The translations under genes and the position numbers were made by a program. Positions 1 through 9,462 of a stretch of 64,000 bases of DNA are shown here, piece by piece. Origin of the DNA: Enterobacter hormaechei ATCC 49162 (GTDB lineage Bacteria > Pseudomonadota > Gammaproteobacteria > Enterobacterales > Enterobacteriaceae); NCBI RefSeq assembly GCF_001875655.1, contig NZ_MKEQ01000001.1, positions 2,170,001-2,234,000 on the forward strand, given 5' to 3'. Below the pieces are notes generated by a model, which saw only the letters and a list, made by a program, of their open reading frames with translations, was not told the origin of the DNA and made no database searches. Numbering within the stretch: the first letter of the stretch is position 1; every line of letters starts with the position of its first letter.

Positions 1-1523
1 CACGCCTGAATGCCGTCAACTTCAACGCGCTTCGCCACTTCTTCCATCAGTTCCAGGGTGTTCGGGTGCAGTTCCTGCGTCTCTTTATGCACGAACAGCG
101 ACATCGGCACGCCCCAGGTACGCTGACGGGAGATACACCAGTCAGGACGGTTAGCCACCATCGATTCGATACGCGCCTGGCCCCAGTCAGGGATCCACTG
201 CACGCCTTTGATCTCTTTCAGTGACTGCTCGCGCAGGCCTTTCTGATCCATGCTGACGAACCACTGCGGGGTCGCACGGAAGATGATCGGGGTCTTATGG
301 CGCCAGCAGCACGGATAGCTGTGCTGCATTTTCTCAACGTGCAGCAGTGCGCCGCGATCACGCAGCATGTCAACGATGATATCGTTCGCCTTGAAGACGT
401 TGATACCGTCCAGCGCCGGGTACGTGCCTGGCAGGTAAGAGCCGTCCGGGCCAACCGGGTTGGCGATTTCCAGACCGTATTTCAGGCTGATGTTGTAGTC
501 GTCAGGACCGTGGCCACCGGCGGTATGTACCGCACCGGTACCCGCGTCCAGCGTCACGTGGTCGCCCAGGATCGCCGGAACGTCAAAGTCCAGGAACGGG
601 TGTTTGAAGCGCATCAGCTCCAGCGCGTCGCCTTTTACGGTGCCCAGCACGGAGTAGTCGGTGATGTTCGCGCGCTTCAGCACGCTCTCAACCAGATCTT
701 TCGCCAGGATAACCGCGCGGCCATCAATCTGCACCAGCGCGTACTCAAACTCACCGGACAGGGAAATAGCACGGTTGGCTGGCAGCGTCCACGGGGTGGT
801 GGTCCAGATAACCAACGAGATTGGGCCGCTTACGCCAGGCAGACCAAATTTAGCTTTGATCGCATCCTGATCGACCGCTTCGAAAGCCACGTCGATAGAA
901 GGGGAGGTTTTGTCGTAATACTCCACTTCCGCTTCTGCCAGCGCAGAGCGGCAATCTACGCACCAGTGCACCGGCTTCGCGCCCTTGTGCAGGTGGCCGT
1001 TACCGATGATTTTGCCCAGCGCACGGATGATGTTCGCTTCGGTTTTGAAGTCCATGGTCAGGTACGGGTGCGACCAGTCGCCCAGCACGCCCAGACGGAT
1101 GAAGTCAGCGCGCTGACCGTCCACCTGGGTGGCGGCGTATTCGCGGCATTTCGCGCGGAACTCGGCGGCGGTGAACTTCTCACCCGGCTTGCCGAACTCT
1201 TGCTCCACTTTCAGCTCGATTGGCAGACCGTGGCAGTCCCAGCCCGGAACGTAAGGCGAGTCATATCCCGCGAGTCCTTTGGACTTCACGATAATGTCTT
1301 TCAGAATCTTGTTTACAGAGTGACCAATATGAATGCTGCCATTCGCATATGGAGGGCCATCATGCAGAATGAAGGTTTTTTTGCCTTTTTTGGCTGCACG
1401 AATGATGCCGTACAGGTCATCATCGGTCCAACGCGCCAGCATTCCCGGTTCACGCTTGGCGAGATCGCCGCGCATCGGGAACCCTGTTTCCGGCAAATTC
1501 AGGGTTGATTTATAGTCACTCAT
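1..1523 (-). CDS. ileS: isoleucyl-tRNA synthetase, N-terminal 507 residues (3' end cut by window)
   Basis: Class I aminoacyl-tRNA synthetase that charges tRNA-Ile in the cytoplasm. The reverse strand reads from ATG at 1523 as [15 protein letters not shown], the usual enterobacterial IleS start, and stays open to base 1. The HIGH nucleotide-binding motif (NGSIHIGH) lies near residues 60-67. The CP1 editing domain is largely present, including its [11 protein letters not shown] segment. The KMSKS loop and anticodon-binding domain lie beyond the window edge. The protein is about 938 residues in E. coli. The gene follows ribF by 45 bp on the same strand, as in the conserved ribF-ileS-lspA arrangement. 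The truncation comes from the window, not from a mutation. Confidence 0.98.
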   Translation of the reverse strand, partial: MSDYKSTLNLPETGFPMRGDLAKREPGMLARWTDDDLYGIIRAAKKGKKTFILHDGPPYANGSIHIGHSVNKILKDIIVKSKGLAGYDSPYVPGWDCHGLPIELKVEQEFGKPGEKFTAAEFRAKCREYAATQVDGQRADFIRLGVLGDWSHPYLTMDFKTEANIIRALGKIIGNGHLHKGAKPVHWCVDCRSALAEAEVEYYDKTSPSIDVAFEAVDQDAIKAKFGLPGVSGPISLVIWTTTPWTLPANRAISLSGEFEYALVQIDGRAVILAKDLVESVLKRANITDYSVLGTVKGDALELMRFKHPFLDFDVPAILGDHVTLDAGTGAVHTAGGHGPDDYNISLKYGLEIANPVGPDGSYLPGTYPALDGINVFKANDIIVDMLRDRGALLHVEKMQHSYPCCWRHKTPIIFRATPQWFVSMDQKGLREQSLKEIKGVQWIPDWGQARIESMVANRPDWCISRQRTWGVPMSLFVHKETQELHPNTLELMEEVAKRVEVDGIQA

Positions 1524-1568
1524 CAGATTCTCGGTTCCGTATTTATCACGTAGGCAGTTAAGCCGGTT

Positions 1569-2495
1569 CTAAAGCCCAAAAAACTCGCGGGCCGTTAATT
1601 CATCTCGCGCGATTTGCGCCTTAAGTTCGTCCAGCGAAGAGAATCGCTGTTCATTGCGTATTTTTTTACGCAGTATCACATCTATATGGCGACCGTAGAG
1701 GTCCATTACAACGTCCAGCAGGTGTACTTCTAACTGTTGACGTACACCGGCAACGGTTGGACGTGTGCCAATGTTGGCAACACCGTAGAAAGGCTTCTCG
1801 CCCAGTCCTGCCACTTCCACCGCATATACCCCTTTAACCGGGGAGACCTGACGACGCAGCGGTATATTCGCCGTCGGGAAACCTATCGTGCGGCCCAGCG
1901 CATCGCCATGGACCACGCGACCTGAAATCGTGAACGGATGGCCCAGCAGCGTTTCTGCCGTGTCCAGATCATCGTTCGCCAGCGCCTGACGTACCGCCGT
2001 GCTGCTGACGCGCACCCCGCCCTCGCAGAAGGTCATTGTACTGGTGACGTCAAACCCGTACTCCAGGCCAGCCTTCTGTAATAACAAGAAATCGCCCTGA
2101 CGACCAGCGCCAAAGCGGAAATCATCGCCCACGGCAAGAAACTGCACGCCAAGCTGCCTGACCAACAGGTCACTGACGAAGTTTTGTGCGGTCAGCGCGG
2201 CAAAGCGACGGTCGAACCGTATGCACAGGACGTAGTCTACCCCTGACTCCGCCAGGTAGCGTAACTTCTCGCGCAGACGAGTCAGCCGCGCGGGAGATTT
2301 CTCGCCTGCAAACAGCTCCAGCGGCTGAGGCTCGAAAATCATCACCACGACCGGCAGGCCTCGCGCCTCGCCTTCTTTACGCAATCCCTGCAACAGCGCC
2401 TGATGCCCACGATGCACGCCGTCGAAATTACCAATGGTCAGCACGCACCCGTGCGGGGCCTGACTGAGATTATGTATGCCGCGTATCAGCTTCAT
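1569..2495 (-). CDS. ribF: bifunctional riboflavin kinase / FAD synthetase
   Basis: Makes FMN from riboflavin and then FAD, in the cytoplasm. The 308-residue product is close to the 313 of E. coli and matches along its length. The N-terminal nucleotidyltransferase part carries TIGNFDGVHRGH at about residues 20-31 and the SSTAVR motif near 160-166. The C-terminal kinase part carries GRTIGFPTAN near residue 200 and GVYAVEV. The ATG at 2495 gives the standard MKLIRGIHNLSQAP start. It stops at TAG, a few residues shorter at the C-terminus than E. coli. It lies upstream of ileS on the same strand and is probably co-transcribed with it. Confidence 0.97.
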   Translation of the reverse strand: MKLIRGIHNLSQAPHGCVLTIGNFDGVHRGHQALLQGLRKEGEARGLPVVVMIFEPQPLELFAGEKSPARLTRLREKLRYLAESGVDYVLCIRFDRRFAALTAQNFVSDLLVRQLGVQFLAVGDDFRFGAGRQGDFLLLQKAGLEYGFDVTSTMTFCEGGVRVSSTAVRQALANDDLDTAETLLGHPFTISGRVVHGDALGRTIGFPTANIPLRRQVSPVKGVYAVEVAGLGEKPFYGVANIGTRPTVAGVRQQLEVHLLDVVMDLYGRHIDVILRKKIRNEQRFSSLDELKAQIARDELTAREFFGL

Positions 2496-2540
2496 GACTG
2501 GCTCAAAACAGTGAAAATCGCCAAAGTATACCTTGTACAG

Positions 2541-2556
2541 CGGTTAACGTTAACCG
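2541..2556. repeat. perfect 16-bp palindrome upstream of ribF
   Basis: CGGTTAACGTTAACCG is a perfect palindrome about 46-61 bp before the ribF start codon, in the ribF/rpsT divergent region. It has the size and symmetry of a dimeric repressor site, but I recognise no regulator for it. The rest of the 328-bp gap (2496-2823) holds the rpsT promoter and, inferred, a ribF promoter. The 76-codon open frame across it on the minus strand looks like chance. Confidence 0.4.
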
Positions 2557-2747
2557 GCGATTGTTCACGCTAAACAGAAAGCTGTATGATTTCATCACGC
2601 TGACCTTTCACAGCAAAAAAATCTGCCCGTGAACTGCGATTTTTACGCCGAAAAGCTGTATTCACGAACGACAAGCTGGTAGAATCCTGCGCCATCACTA
2701 CGTAACGTAGCGTCGCCACATTAACGGCGCTTATTTGCACAAATCCA

Positions 2748-2776
2748 TTGACAAAAGAAGGTATAGAGGGCATATT
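2748..2776 (+). promoter_or_regulatory. rpsT: rpsT P2-type promoter
   Basis: TTGACA (2748-2753) and CATATT (2771-2776) are separated by exactly 17 bp, about 50 bp before the rpsT start codon. The sequence closely resembles the E. coli rpsT P2 promoter and its leader as I recall them. Confidence 0.85.
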
Positions 2777-2802
2777 CCTCGGCCTTTGAATTGTCCACAT
2801 AG

Positions 2803-3087
<285 letters not shown>

Positions 3088-3115
3088 TCGCCACTTGTTG
3101 TTGCTTGTTTGAAAG

Positions 3116-3139
3116 AACCCGCTTAACGCGGGTTTTTTT
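3116..3139 (+). terminator. rho-independent terminator of rpsT
   Basis: A 7-bp GC-rich stem AACCCGC/GCGGGTT with a TTAAC loop is followed by TTTTTTT, just after rpsT and before the convergent nhaR stop. Confidence 0.9.
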
Positions 3140-3145
3140 ATGTCT

Positions 3146-4048
3146 TCAGATTGCCGGTGGCGTAAACAGCGCCGAGTAGTCACGGTTGCAGATTCGCTGC
3201 ACCGCCGGGTGCTGAATCATCCTTTCGGCGAATATGGCGTGATACTCCTCCATCACGTTATCTACCCTGCCAATCTCCGTAATCTTGTCGTCTGAATAGA
3301 GATCGTGCGCGTATAGCGTCGGGGCAACGAAGATAGCGTTGTGCGCCTCGCCAAAGGCTTTCATCAGCGCTGCATCGTCGAACTCACCGAGGATTTCTAC
3401 GTTCAGCCCCTGCGAGTTAAACCAGTTAAGCAGCTTGCGCCCGAGCATTGAGCGTCTTCCCGGCACCAGCAAGCGGCGCTCTTCCAGGCAGGCCGGAAAC
3501 GGTTTTTCCGGTGGCGGATTGATGCACCAGAAACTGACGCCGCATTCACCAATTTTCACCGAGAACAACCCTTCCTGTTGCGTCGAATCGATGGGGCAGT
3601 CCGAGATAATCATGTCCAGCTTGTGCTGGCTCAGCTGTTCCAGCAGCATTTCATGAGTGGACTCAAAGCAGCGTAAATGAATCTGTTCATCTTCCACCAC
3701 CGCCGCATCCAGCACGCCGCTCACCAGCCGTTTAGACAGCGCATCCGCCACCCCCACGTCAAAGAGCAGGTTAGACTCTTTGCGATAGTTAACGATATCC
3801 AGCATCTCCTGGCTCAGGGTGAACATCTTGTCCGCGTAACGGAACACCAGTTCACCCAGCTCGCTCGGCTCAATGCCCCGCCCTTTCCGCTTAAAAAGCT
3901 TTCCCTGCAAGCGCTCTTCCAGGGCTTTGATTTGCCCGGTGATAGTCTGTGGCGTCAGGTAGAGCGCCTCTGCGGCTCCCACGACCGAGCCCTGCTTGTA
4001 GACATGCCAGAAGTAATAGAGGTGGTTATAGTTCAAATGTGACATCAC
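3146..4048 (-). CDS. nhaR: LysR-family activator of nhaA
   Basis: Sodium-responsive transcriptional activator of the Na+/H+ antiporter gene nhaA. The 300-residue protein starts [20 protein letters not shown]. It has the N-terminal winged helix-turn-helix of LysR proteins ([20 protein letters not shown], residues about 20-39) and a C-terminal ligand-binding domain. It lies 55 bp downstream of nhaA on the same strand, the standard nhaAR operon. It converges on rpsT. Confidence 0.97.
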   Translation of the reverse strand: MMSHLNYNHLYYFWHVYKQGSVVGAAEALYLTPQTITGQIKALEERLQGKLFKRKGRGIEPSELGELVFRYADKMFTLSQEMLDIVNYRKESNLLFDVGVADALSKRLVSGVLDAAVVEDEQIHLRCFESTHEMLLEQLSQHKLDMIISDCPIDSTQQEGLFSVKIGECGVSFWCINPPPEKPFPACLEERRLLVPGRRSMLGRKLLNWFNSQGLNVEILGEFDDAALMKAFGEAHNAIFVAPTLYAHDLYSDDKITEIGRVDNVMEEYHAIFAERMIQHPAVQRICNRDYSALFTPPAI

Positions 4049-4103
4049 GTTTTCACTCCCTGATAGTTTATCGGGAGAAGGCTTCCCTCCTCCCGGTTTC
4101 CTG

Positions 4104-5279
4104 TTATGCCTGGACAGCCTGTCCGGACAACTTCACCTTCAACAAGGTATAACCAACAACCGCGGCCAGTAACGACCCGATAAGAATGCCGAGTTTCGCC
4201 CAGATAATAAGCTCAGGCGCGCTTGCACCAAACGCCAGCGTCGAGATAAAGATCGACATGGTGAAACCAATACCGCACAGCACGCCGACGGCCATAATCT
4301 GTCTAAAGGTGGTTCCGTTTGGCAATGACGCCAGCTTCAGTTTCAGCGCCAGCCAGCAGAACAGGCTAATGCCCAGCGGCTTACCGATAAACAGACCGGC
4401 GATGATGCCCAGCGGCAGCACGGAGGTGAGTCCGTCCAGGGTAACCCCTGCCAGGGACACACCCGCGTTGGCAAACGCGAACAGCGGCAGGATCATAAAG
4501 CCCACCCACGGGTGCAACACATGCTCTAACTGTTTAGCAGGCGATTTACCGTCCTTCTCCTTCAGCGGAATAAAGAAGCCAACGATGACGCCAGCCAGCG
4601 TGGCATGCACGCCAGACTTCAGCACCGCCGTCCACAGCACCATTCCCACCAGAATATAAATACCCGTGCGTCGGACATTGAAGATGTTCAGCAACGCCAG
4701 CACCGCAATAGCCACGGCCGCCACGCTCAGCGACAGAACAGACAGATCGCTGGTGTAGAACAACGCGATAATCACGATAGCGCCCAGGTCATCAATAATC
4801 GCCAGCGCCATCAGGAAAATTTTGAGTGCGGTCGGCACACGGCTGCCAAGCAGGGCTAAAACGCCGAGCGCAAACGCGATGTCCGTCGCGGCCGGGATCG
4901 CCCAGCCGTCACGCGCAACCGGATCCTGCCACGCAAACGCGAGGAAAAGCAGCGCCGGAACGACCATCCCGCCAATTGCCGCGATCACCGGAAACGCCGC
5001 GCGCTGTCGGCTGGCAAGCGAACCGATCACAAGTTCACGTTTGACCTCCAGCCCCACCAGCAAAAAGAACACCGCCATCAGTGCATCGTTGATCCACAGC
5101 AGCATGTTCTTGTTAATTTCCAGCGCCCCAACCTTAAGCTCAACGGGCGTTTCCAGAAATGCGTGATAGAGATCGCGCGTCATGCCCATGTTGGCGAGCA
5201 GCATAGCAGCCACAGCAGCAATGATCAGAATGATGCCGCCGGACGCCTCACTGCTAAAGAAACGGTGTAGTAATTTCAC
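4104..5279 (-). CDS. nhaA: Na+/H+ antiporter NhaA
   Basis: Electrogenic inner-membrane antiporter (2 H+ in for 1 Na+ or Li+ out) that protects against salt and alkaline pH. The 391 residues match NhaA throughout, with about 12 hydrophobic segments. The transport-site aspartates are visible: ATDIAFALG (D133 in E. coli numbering) and AIIDDLGAI (D163-D164). Upstream, the E. coli mokC/hokC-IS segment between nhaA and dnaJ is absent; only the dnaJ terminator and about 120 bp of AT-rich DNA lie there. NhaR, encoded downstream, is the expected activator. Confidence 0.97.
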   Translation of the reverse strand: MKLLHRFFSSEASGGIILIIAAVAAMLLANMGMTRDLYHAFLETPVELKVGALEINKNMLLWINDALMAVFFLLVGLEVKRELVIGSLASRQRAAFPVIAAIGGMVVPALLFLAFAWQDPVARDGWAIPAATDIAFALGVLALLGSRVPTALKIFLMALAIIDDLGAIVIIALFYTSDLSVLSLSVAAVAIAVLALLNIFNVRRTGIYILVGMVLWTAVLKSGVHATLAGVIVGFFIPLKEKDGKSPAKQLEHVLHPWVGFMILPLFAFANAGVSLAGVTLDGLTSVLPLGIIAGLFIGKPLGISLFCWLALKLKLASLPNGTTFRQIMAVGVLCGIGFTMSIFISTLAFGASAPELIIWAKLGILIGSLLAAVVGYTLLKVKLSGQAVQA

Positions 5280-5398
5280 GTTTACTCTCTCTTTTACAAC
5301 AATACCTCGGTAAAACCATAATATCAGCGCAAACAGATCGGTAAAAACAGATTAATATTGGGTATAGATTCAGTTTAACCGAGCAATAAGGCTATAAA

Positions 5399-5428
5399 GC
5401 AAAAAGCCCGGAATCGCTTCCGGGCTTT
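5399..5428 (-). terminator. rho-independent terminator of dnaKJ
   Basis: On the minus strand AAAGCCCGGAA / TTCCGGGCTTT forms an 11-bp stem with a 4-nt loop, followed by a T-rich tract, 24 bp after the dnaJ stop. Confidence 0.9.
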
Positions 5429-5452
5429 AAAGGATAGTAACCAGCTGGCGAA

Positions 5453-6598
5453 TTAGCGGGTTAAATCGTCGAAGAATTTTTTGACGCCATCGAAGAAGCT
5501 TTTGGAGCGCGGGCTGTTTTTCTCACCCGTTGGGCCGCCAAAGCTTTCCTGCAACTCTTTCAGGAGCTGTTTCTGCTTGTCGTTCAGGCCGACCGGCGTT
5601 TCAACGACCACGCGGCATAACAGGTCACCCTGCGCGCCACCGCGAACGGATTTAACGCCTTTGCCGCGCATGCGGAACAGTTTGCCGGTCTGGGTTTCGC
5701 CAGGAATTTTCAGGTTAACGCGACCGTCCAGCGTCGGCACTTCGATTTCACCGCCGAGTGCCGCCATCGCGAAGTTGATCGGCACTTCACAGTACAGGTT
5801 GTTACCTTCACGCTCGAAGATGGCGTGCTGCTTCACCTGCACCTGAACGTACAGATCGCCTGCCGGTGCGCCGTGCTCCCCTGCTTCACCCTCGCCTGCC
5901 AGACGGATGCGGTCGCCCGTATCAACGCCCGCCGGGATCTTAACGGACAGCGTTTTGGTTTTCTCAACGCGACCATGACCGTGGCATTTGGTGCACGGAT
6001 CTTTAATCAGCGTACCGCGACCATGACAGTGCGGACACGCCTGCTGCACCGCGAAGAAGCCCTGACGCATCTGGACCTGACCGGAACCGTGACAGGTCGG
6101 ACAGGTCTGCGGCTGAGTTCCAGCCTTCGCACCGCTGCCGTGGCAAACGTCACACTCTTCCAGCGTCGGGATACGGATCTCTTTGGTTACGCCACGAACC
6201 GCTTCTTCCAGCGTCAGATCCATGTTGTAGCGCAGGTCTGCGCCGCGCGCCGCGCGTTGACGACCACGACCACCACCGAAGATATCGCCAAATACATCGC
6301 CAAAGATGTCGCTGAAATCCGCACCGCCGCCAAAGCCGCCGCCACCAAATCCACCGCCGCCCATGCCGCCCTGTTCAAAGGCCGCGTGACCGTACTGGTC
6401 ATAGGCCGCACGTTTTTGTGCATCGGTCAGGACTTCGTAGGCTTCTTTGATCTCTTTAAATTTGGCTTCAGCCTCTTTGTCACCCTGATTGCGGTCCGGG
6501 TGGAATTTCATGGCCAGGCGCTTATACGCCTTTTTAATTTCACGCTCTTCCGCAGTTTTCGGAACGCCTAAAATCTCGTAATAGTCTTGCTTTGCCAT
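5453..6598 (-). CDS. dnaJ: Hsp40 co-chaperone DnaJ
   Basis: J-domain protein that delivers unfolded substrates to DnaK and stimulates its ATPase. The start at 6598 ([15 protein letters not shown]) is preferred over an in-frame ATG 8 codons upstream because it gives the family N-terminus. Domains are the J-domain with HPD (about residues 33-35), a Gly/Phe-rich linker, four CxxCxGxG zinc motifs ([32 protein letters not shown]), and the C-terminal substrate domain. At 381 residues it is 5 longer than the E. coli protein, because the linker has one extra GGGGF unit. It lies 87 bp downstream of dnaK. Confidence 0.98.
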   Translation of the reverse strand: MAKQDYYEILGVPKTAEEREIKKAYKRLAMKFHPDRNQGDKEAEAKFKEIKEAYEVLTDAQKRAAYDQYGHAAFEQGGMGGGGFGGGGFGGGADFSDIFGDVFGDIFGGGRGRQRAARGADLRYNMDLTLEEAVRGVTKEIRIPTLEECDVCHGSGAKAGTQPQTCPTCHGSGQVQMRQGFFAVQQACPHCHGRGTLIKDPCTKCHGHGRVEKTKTLSVKIPAGVDTGDRIRLAGEGEAGEHGAPAGDLYVQVQVKQHAIFEREGNNLYCEVPINFAMAALGGEIEVPTLDGRVNLKIPGETQTGKLFRMRGKGVKSVRGGAQGDLLCRVVVETPVGLNDKQKQLLKELQESFGGPTGEKNSPRSKSFFDGVKKFFDDLTR

Positions 6599-6626
6599 TG
6601 GTTTTTTTAAGCCCCTTAACATGCGA

Positions 6627-6659
6627 GCACGGGCGTGGAGAATTCTCCTACGCCCGTGC
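6627..6659 (-). promoter_or_regulatory. dnaK-dnaJ intergenic hairpin
   Basis: A perfect 10-bp inverted repeat GCACGGGCGT / ACGCCCGTGC with a 13-nt spacer fills the middle of the 87-bp dnaK-dnaJ gap. There is no T-run directly after it on the minus strand, although TTAAAAAAAC occurs about 20 nt later. It could attenuate dnaJ relative to dnaK or protect the dnaK mRNA end. E. coli has an RNA (tpke11) mapped to the equivalent gap. Confidence 0.55.
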
Positions 6660-6685
6660 CGATTACTTACCCTGCATCAGGGCGA

Positions 6686-8599
6686 TTATTTTTTGTCTTT
6701 CACTTCTTCGAACTCAGCGTCGACAACATCGTCGTCTTTCGCGTTGTTCTGGGAAGCATCAGCGCCCGCCTGCTGCTGTGCGTGCTGCTGCTGAGCGATT
6801 TCCATCAGCTTCTGAGAAACCTGTGCCAGCTCCTGCATCTTCGCTTCGATGTCCGCTTTGTCTTCGCCTTTCAGAGACGTTTCCAGCGCGCTCAGTGCAG
6901 TTTCGATCGCAGTTTTGTCTTCCGCTGGCAGTTTATCGCCCGCTTCTTCAACCTGCTTACGGGTGCTGTGCAGCAAATGGTCACCCTGGTTACGGGTCTG
7001 AACCAGCTCTTCGAACTTACGGTCGGATTCCGCGTTAGCTTCGGCATCACGAACCATTTTTTCGATTTCCGCTTCGTTCAGGCCAGAAGATGCCTTGATG
7101 GTGATCTTCTGCTCTTTACCGCTGTTTTTGTCTTTCGCAGACACGTGCAGGATACCGTCAGCATCGATGTCGAAGGTGACTTCGATCTGTGGCATGCCGC
7201 GTGGTGCCGGGTTAATACCGTCCAGGTTGAACTGACCCAGAGATTTGTTATCTGCCGCACGCTTACGCTCACCCTGAATCACATGGATGGTTACCGCAGA
7301 CTGGTTGTCTTCAGCGGTAGAGAACACCTGGCTGTGTTTCGTCGGGATAGTGGTGTTTTTGTTGATGAGCGGGGTCATCACGCCACCCATGGTTTCGATA
7401 CCCAGAGACAGCGGGGTAACGTCCAGCAGCAGTACGTCTTTCACTTCACCCGTCAGTACACCACCCTGAACCGCAGCACCGATAGCCACTGCTTCGTCCG
7501 GGTTAACGTCTTTACGTGGCTCTTTGCCAAAGAATTCAGCCACTTTCTTCTGAACCATTGGCATACGGGTCTGACCACCTACCAGGATAACGTCCTGAAT
7601 GTCAGACACGGACAGGCCAGCGTCCTGCAATGCAACTTTCAGTGGCTCGATAGAACGGTTCACCAGGTCTTCTACCAGGCTTTCCAGTTTCGCACGGGTC
7701 ACTTTGATGTTCATGTGTTTTGGACCGGTCGCGTCTGCGGTGATGTACGGCAGGTTCACGTCGGTCTGCTGAGCGGAAGACAGCTCGATCTTCGCTTTCT
7801 CAGCGGCTTCTTTCAGGCGCTGCATCGCCAGCGGGTCGTTACGCAGGTCAATGCCCTGATCTTTCTTGAACTCGTCAACGAGGTAGTTGATCAGACGGGT
7901 ATCGAAGTCTTCACCACCCAGGTGGGTATCACCGTTGGTTGCCAGAACTTCGAAGGTTTTTTCGCCGTCAACGTCGTCGATTTCGATAATAGAGATATCG
8001 AAAGTACCACCACCCAGGTCGTAAACCGCGATAGTACGGTTGCCAACTTCTTTATCCAGACCGTAAGCCAGCGCAGCTGCGGTTGGTTCGTTGATGATAC
8101 GTTTTACTTCCAGACCTGCGATACGGCCAGCATCTTTGGTTGCCTGACGCTGAGCATCGTTGAAGTAGGCAGGTACGGTAATAACAGCTTCAGTTACCGG
8201 CTCACCCAGGTAATCTTCCGCGGTTTTCTTCATTTTTTTCAGCACTTCAGCAGAGATCTGCGGTGGTGCAGTTTTGGTGCCTTTCACATCAAGCCATGCA
8301 TCGCCGTTATCCGCTGCGATGATTTTGTAAGGCATGATGGAAACGTCACGCTGAACTTCTTCGTCCTGGAAGCGGCGGCCAATCAGGCGTTTGATCGCAA
8401 ACAGGGTATTTTGCGGGTTTGTCACTGCCTGACGTTTAGCCGGCTGACCAACCAGAGTTTCACCATCCTGGGTATAAGCAATGATAGAAGGCGTGGTGCG
8501 ATCGCCCTCGGCGTTCTCCAGCACACGTGCAGTAGTGCCATCCATAATCGCTACACAAGAGTTGGTAGTACCCAGGTCGATACCAATAATTTTACCCAT
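6686..8599 (-). CDS. dnaK: Hsp70 chaperone DnaK
   Basis: ATP-dependent cytoplasmic chaperone, and with DnaJ a feedback regulator of sigma-32. The 637 residues match E. coli DnaK (638). The nucleotide-binding domain starts [16 protein letters not shown] and includes [13 protein letters not shown] near 190-205. The interdomain linker [12 protein letters not shown] is near residue 390. The lid and acidic tail end [16 protein letters not shown]. It is first in the dnaKJ operon, with a recognisable heat-shock promoter upstream. The long open frame on the opposite strand is the familiar codon-bias shadow of dnaK. Confidence 0.99.
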   Translation of the reverse strand: MGKIIGIDLGTTNSCVAIMDGTTARVLENAEGDRTTPSIIAYTQDGETLVGQPAKRQAVTNPQNTLFAIKRLIGRRFQDEEVQRDVSIMPYKIIAADNGDAWLDVKGTKTAPPQISAEVLKKMKKTAEDYLGEPVTEAVITVPAYFNDAQRQATKDAGRIAGLEVKRIINEPTAAALAYGLDKEVGNRTIAVYDLGGGTFDISIIEIDDVDGEKTFEVLATNGDTHLGGEDFDTRLINYLVDEFKKDQGIDLRNDPLAMQRLKEAAEKAKIELSSAQQTDVNLPYITADATGPKHMNIKVTRAKLESLVEDLVNRSIEPLKVALQDAGLSVSDIQDVILVGGQTRMPMVQKKVAEFFGKEPRKDVNPDEAVAIGAAVQGGVLTGEVKDVLLLDVTPLSLGIETMGGVMTPLINKNTTIPTKHSQVFSTAEDNQSAVTIHVIQGERKRAADNKSLGQFNLDGINPAPRGMPQIEVTFDIDADGILHVSAKDKNSGKEQKITIKASSGLNEAEIEKMVRDAEANAESDRKFEELVQTRNQGDHLLHSTRKQVEEAGDKLPAEDKTAIETALSALETSLKGEDKADIEAKMQELAQVSQKLMEIAQQQHAQQQAGADASQNNAKDDDVVDAEFEEVKDKK

Positions 8600-8721
8600 C
8601 TAAACGTCTCCACTAAAAATTCAGTCAACATGTGGTTGTGTACCTGTAATAAGGGCAGAACGTGCTTTTTCAACTGCCCAGATTTGTTTTTTTTCAGGTC
8701 CACACACTGCGGTTGCTTACA

Positions 8722-8751
8722 AGATGGGGTCACAACGGCATCCATCAAGGG
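8722..8751 (-). promoter_or_regulatory. sigma-32 heat-shock promoter of dnaK
   Basis: On the minus strand CCCTTGATG (-35 type) is followed after 13 bp by CCCCATCT (-10 type), fitting the sigma-32 pattern CTTGAA-N13-CCCCAT. It lies about 125 bp before the dnaK ATG, like the E. coli dnaK P1 promoter. Confidence 0.85.
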
Positions 8752-8895
8752 GGAAGGATAAAAAATTTTTTAATTTCACCCCGATGAGATCATAGACGGC
8801 GTCGATGCCGCCCATTATGATGCCGCGCCCCGTCAGGGAGAACTGGCGCGGGTTTAACCATTTCACCATATTAATGATGATTTTTTTGAGGACTT

Positions 8896-9462
8896 ATGGG
8901 CAACACTAAGTTGGCTAATCCGGCTCCGCTGGGCCTGATGGGTTTTGGCATGACCACCATTCTGCTGAACCTGCACAATATCGGGATGTTCCCGATGGAC
9001 GGCGTAATCCTGGCGATGGGCATTTTTTACGGCGGTATCGCACAAATTTTTGCGGGCCTGCTGGAATATAAGAAAGGCAACACCTTCGGCTTAACCGCCT
9101 TTACCTCTTACGGTTCCTTCTGGCTGACTCTGGTCGCGATTCTGCTGATGCCTAAAATGGGCCTGGCGGAGGCGGCAAACGCCCATTTCCTGGGCGTGTA
9201 CCTGGGGCTGTGGGGCGTGTTCACCCTGTTTATGTTCTTCGGCACCCTTAAGGCGAACCGCGCGCTGCAATTCGTCTTCCTGAGCCTGACCGTACTGTTC
9301 GCCCTGCTGGCCATCGGTCACCTGGCGGATAACGAAGGCATCGTTCACGTTGCCGGCTGGGTGGGTCTGGTTTGCGGCGCAAGCGCAATCTACCTCGCTA
9401 TGGGTGAAGTGCTGAACGAGCAGTTCGGCCGCACCATTCTACCGATTGGTGAAAAACACTGA
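8896..9462 (+). CDS. satP: acetate/succinate:proton symporter SatP
   Basis: Inner-membrane acetate and succinate permease of the AceTr (GPR1/FUN34/YaaH) family. The 188 residues match E. coli YaaH/SatP. The family signature NPAPLGLMGFGMTT lies at about residues 8-21 and there are six hydrophobic segments. The ATG at 8896 follows TGAGGACTT. In E. coli the two genes between satP and dnaK are yaaW and yaaI; both are missing here. Its last 24 bp overlap the 3' end of the convergent transporter gene at 9439. Confidence 0.95.
   Translation: MGNTKLANPAPLGLMGFGMTTILLNLHNIGMFPMDGVILAMGIFYGGIAQIFAGLLEYKKGNTFGLTAFTSYGSFWLTLVAILLMPKMGLAEAANAHFLGVYLGLWGVFTLFMFFGTLKANRALQFVFLSLTVLFALLAIGHLADNEGIVHVAGWVGLVCGASAIYLAMGEVLNEQFGRTILPIGEKH

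Noticed and set aside
297..1508. 403-codon open frame opposite ileS
   Set aside because: Shadow of ileS; composition is unlike a real protein and there is no start context.
2570..2800. 76-codon open frame between ribF and rpsT (minus strand)
   Set aside because: It covers the rpsT promoter and shows no similarity to the doubtful E. coli yaaY; most likely chance.
6635..8761. 708-codon open frame opposite dnaK
   Set aside because: It is a codon-bias shadow of the highly expressed dnaK gene, without its own ribosome-binding site or recognisable domains.
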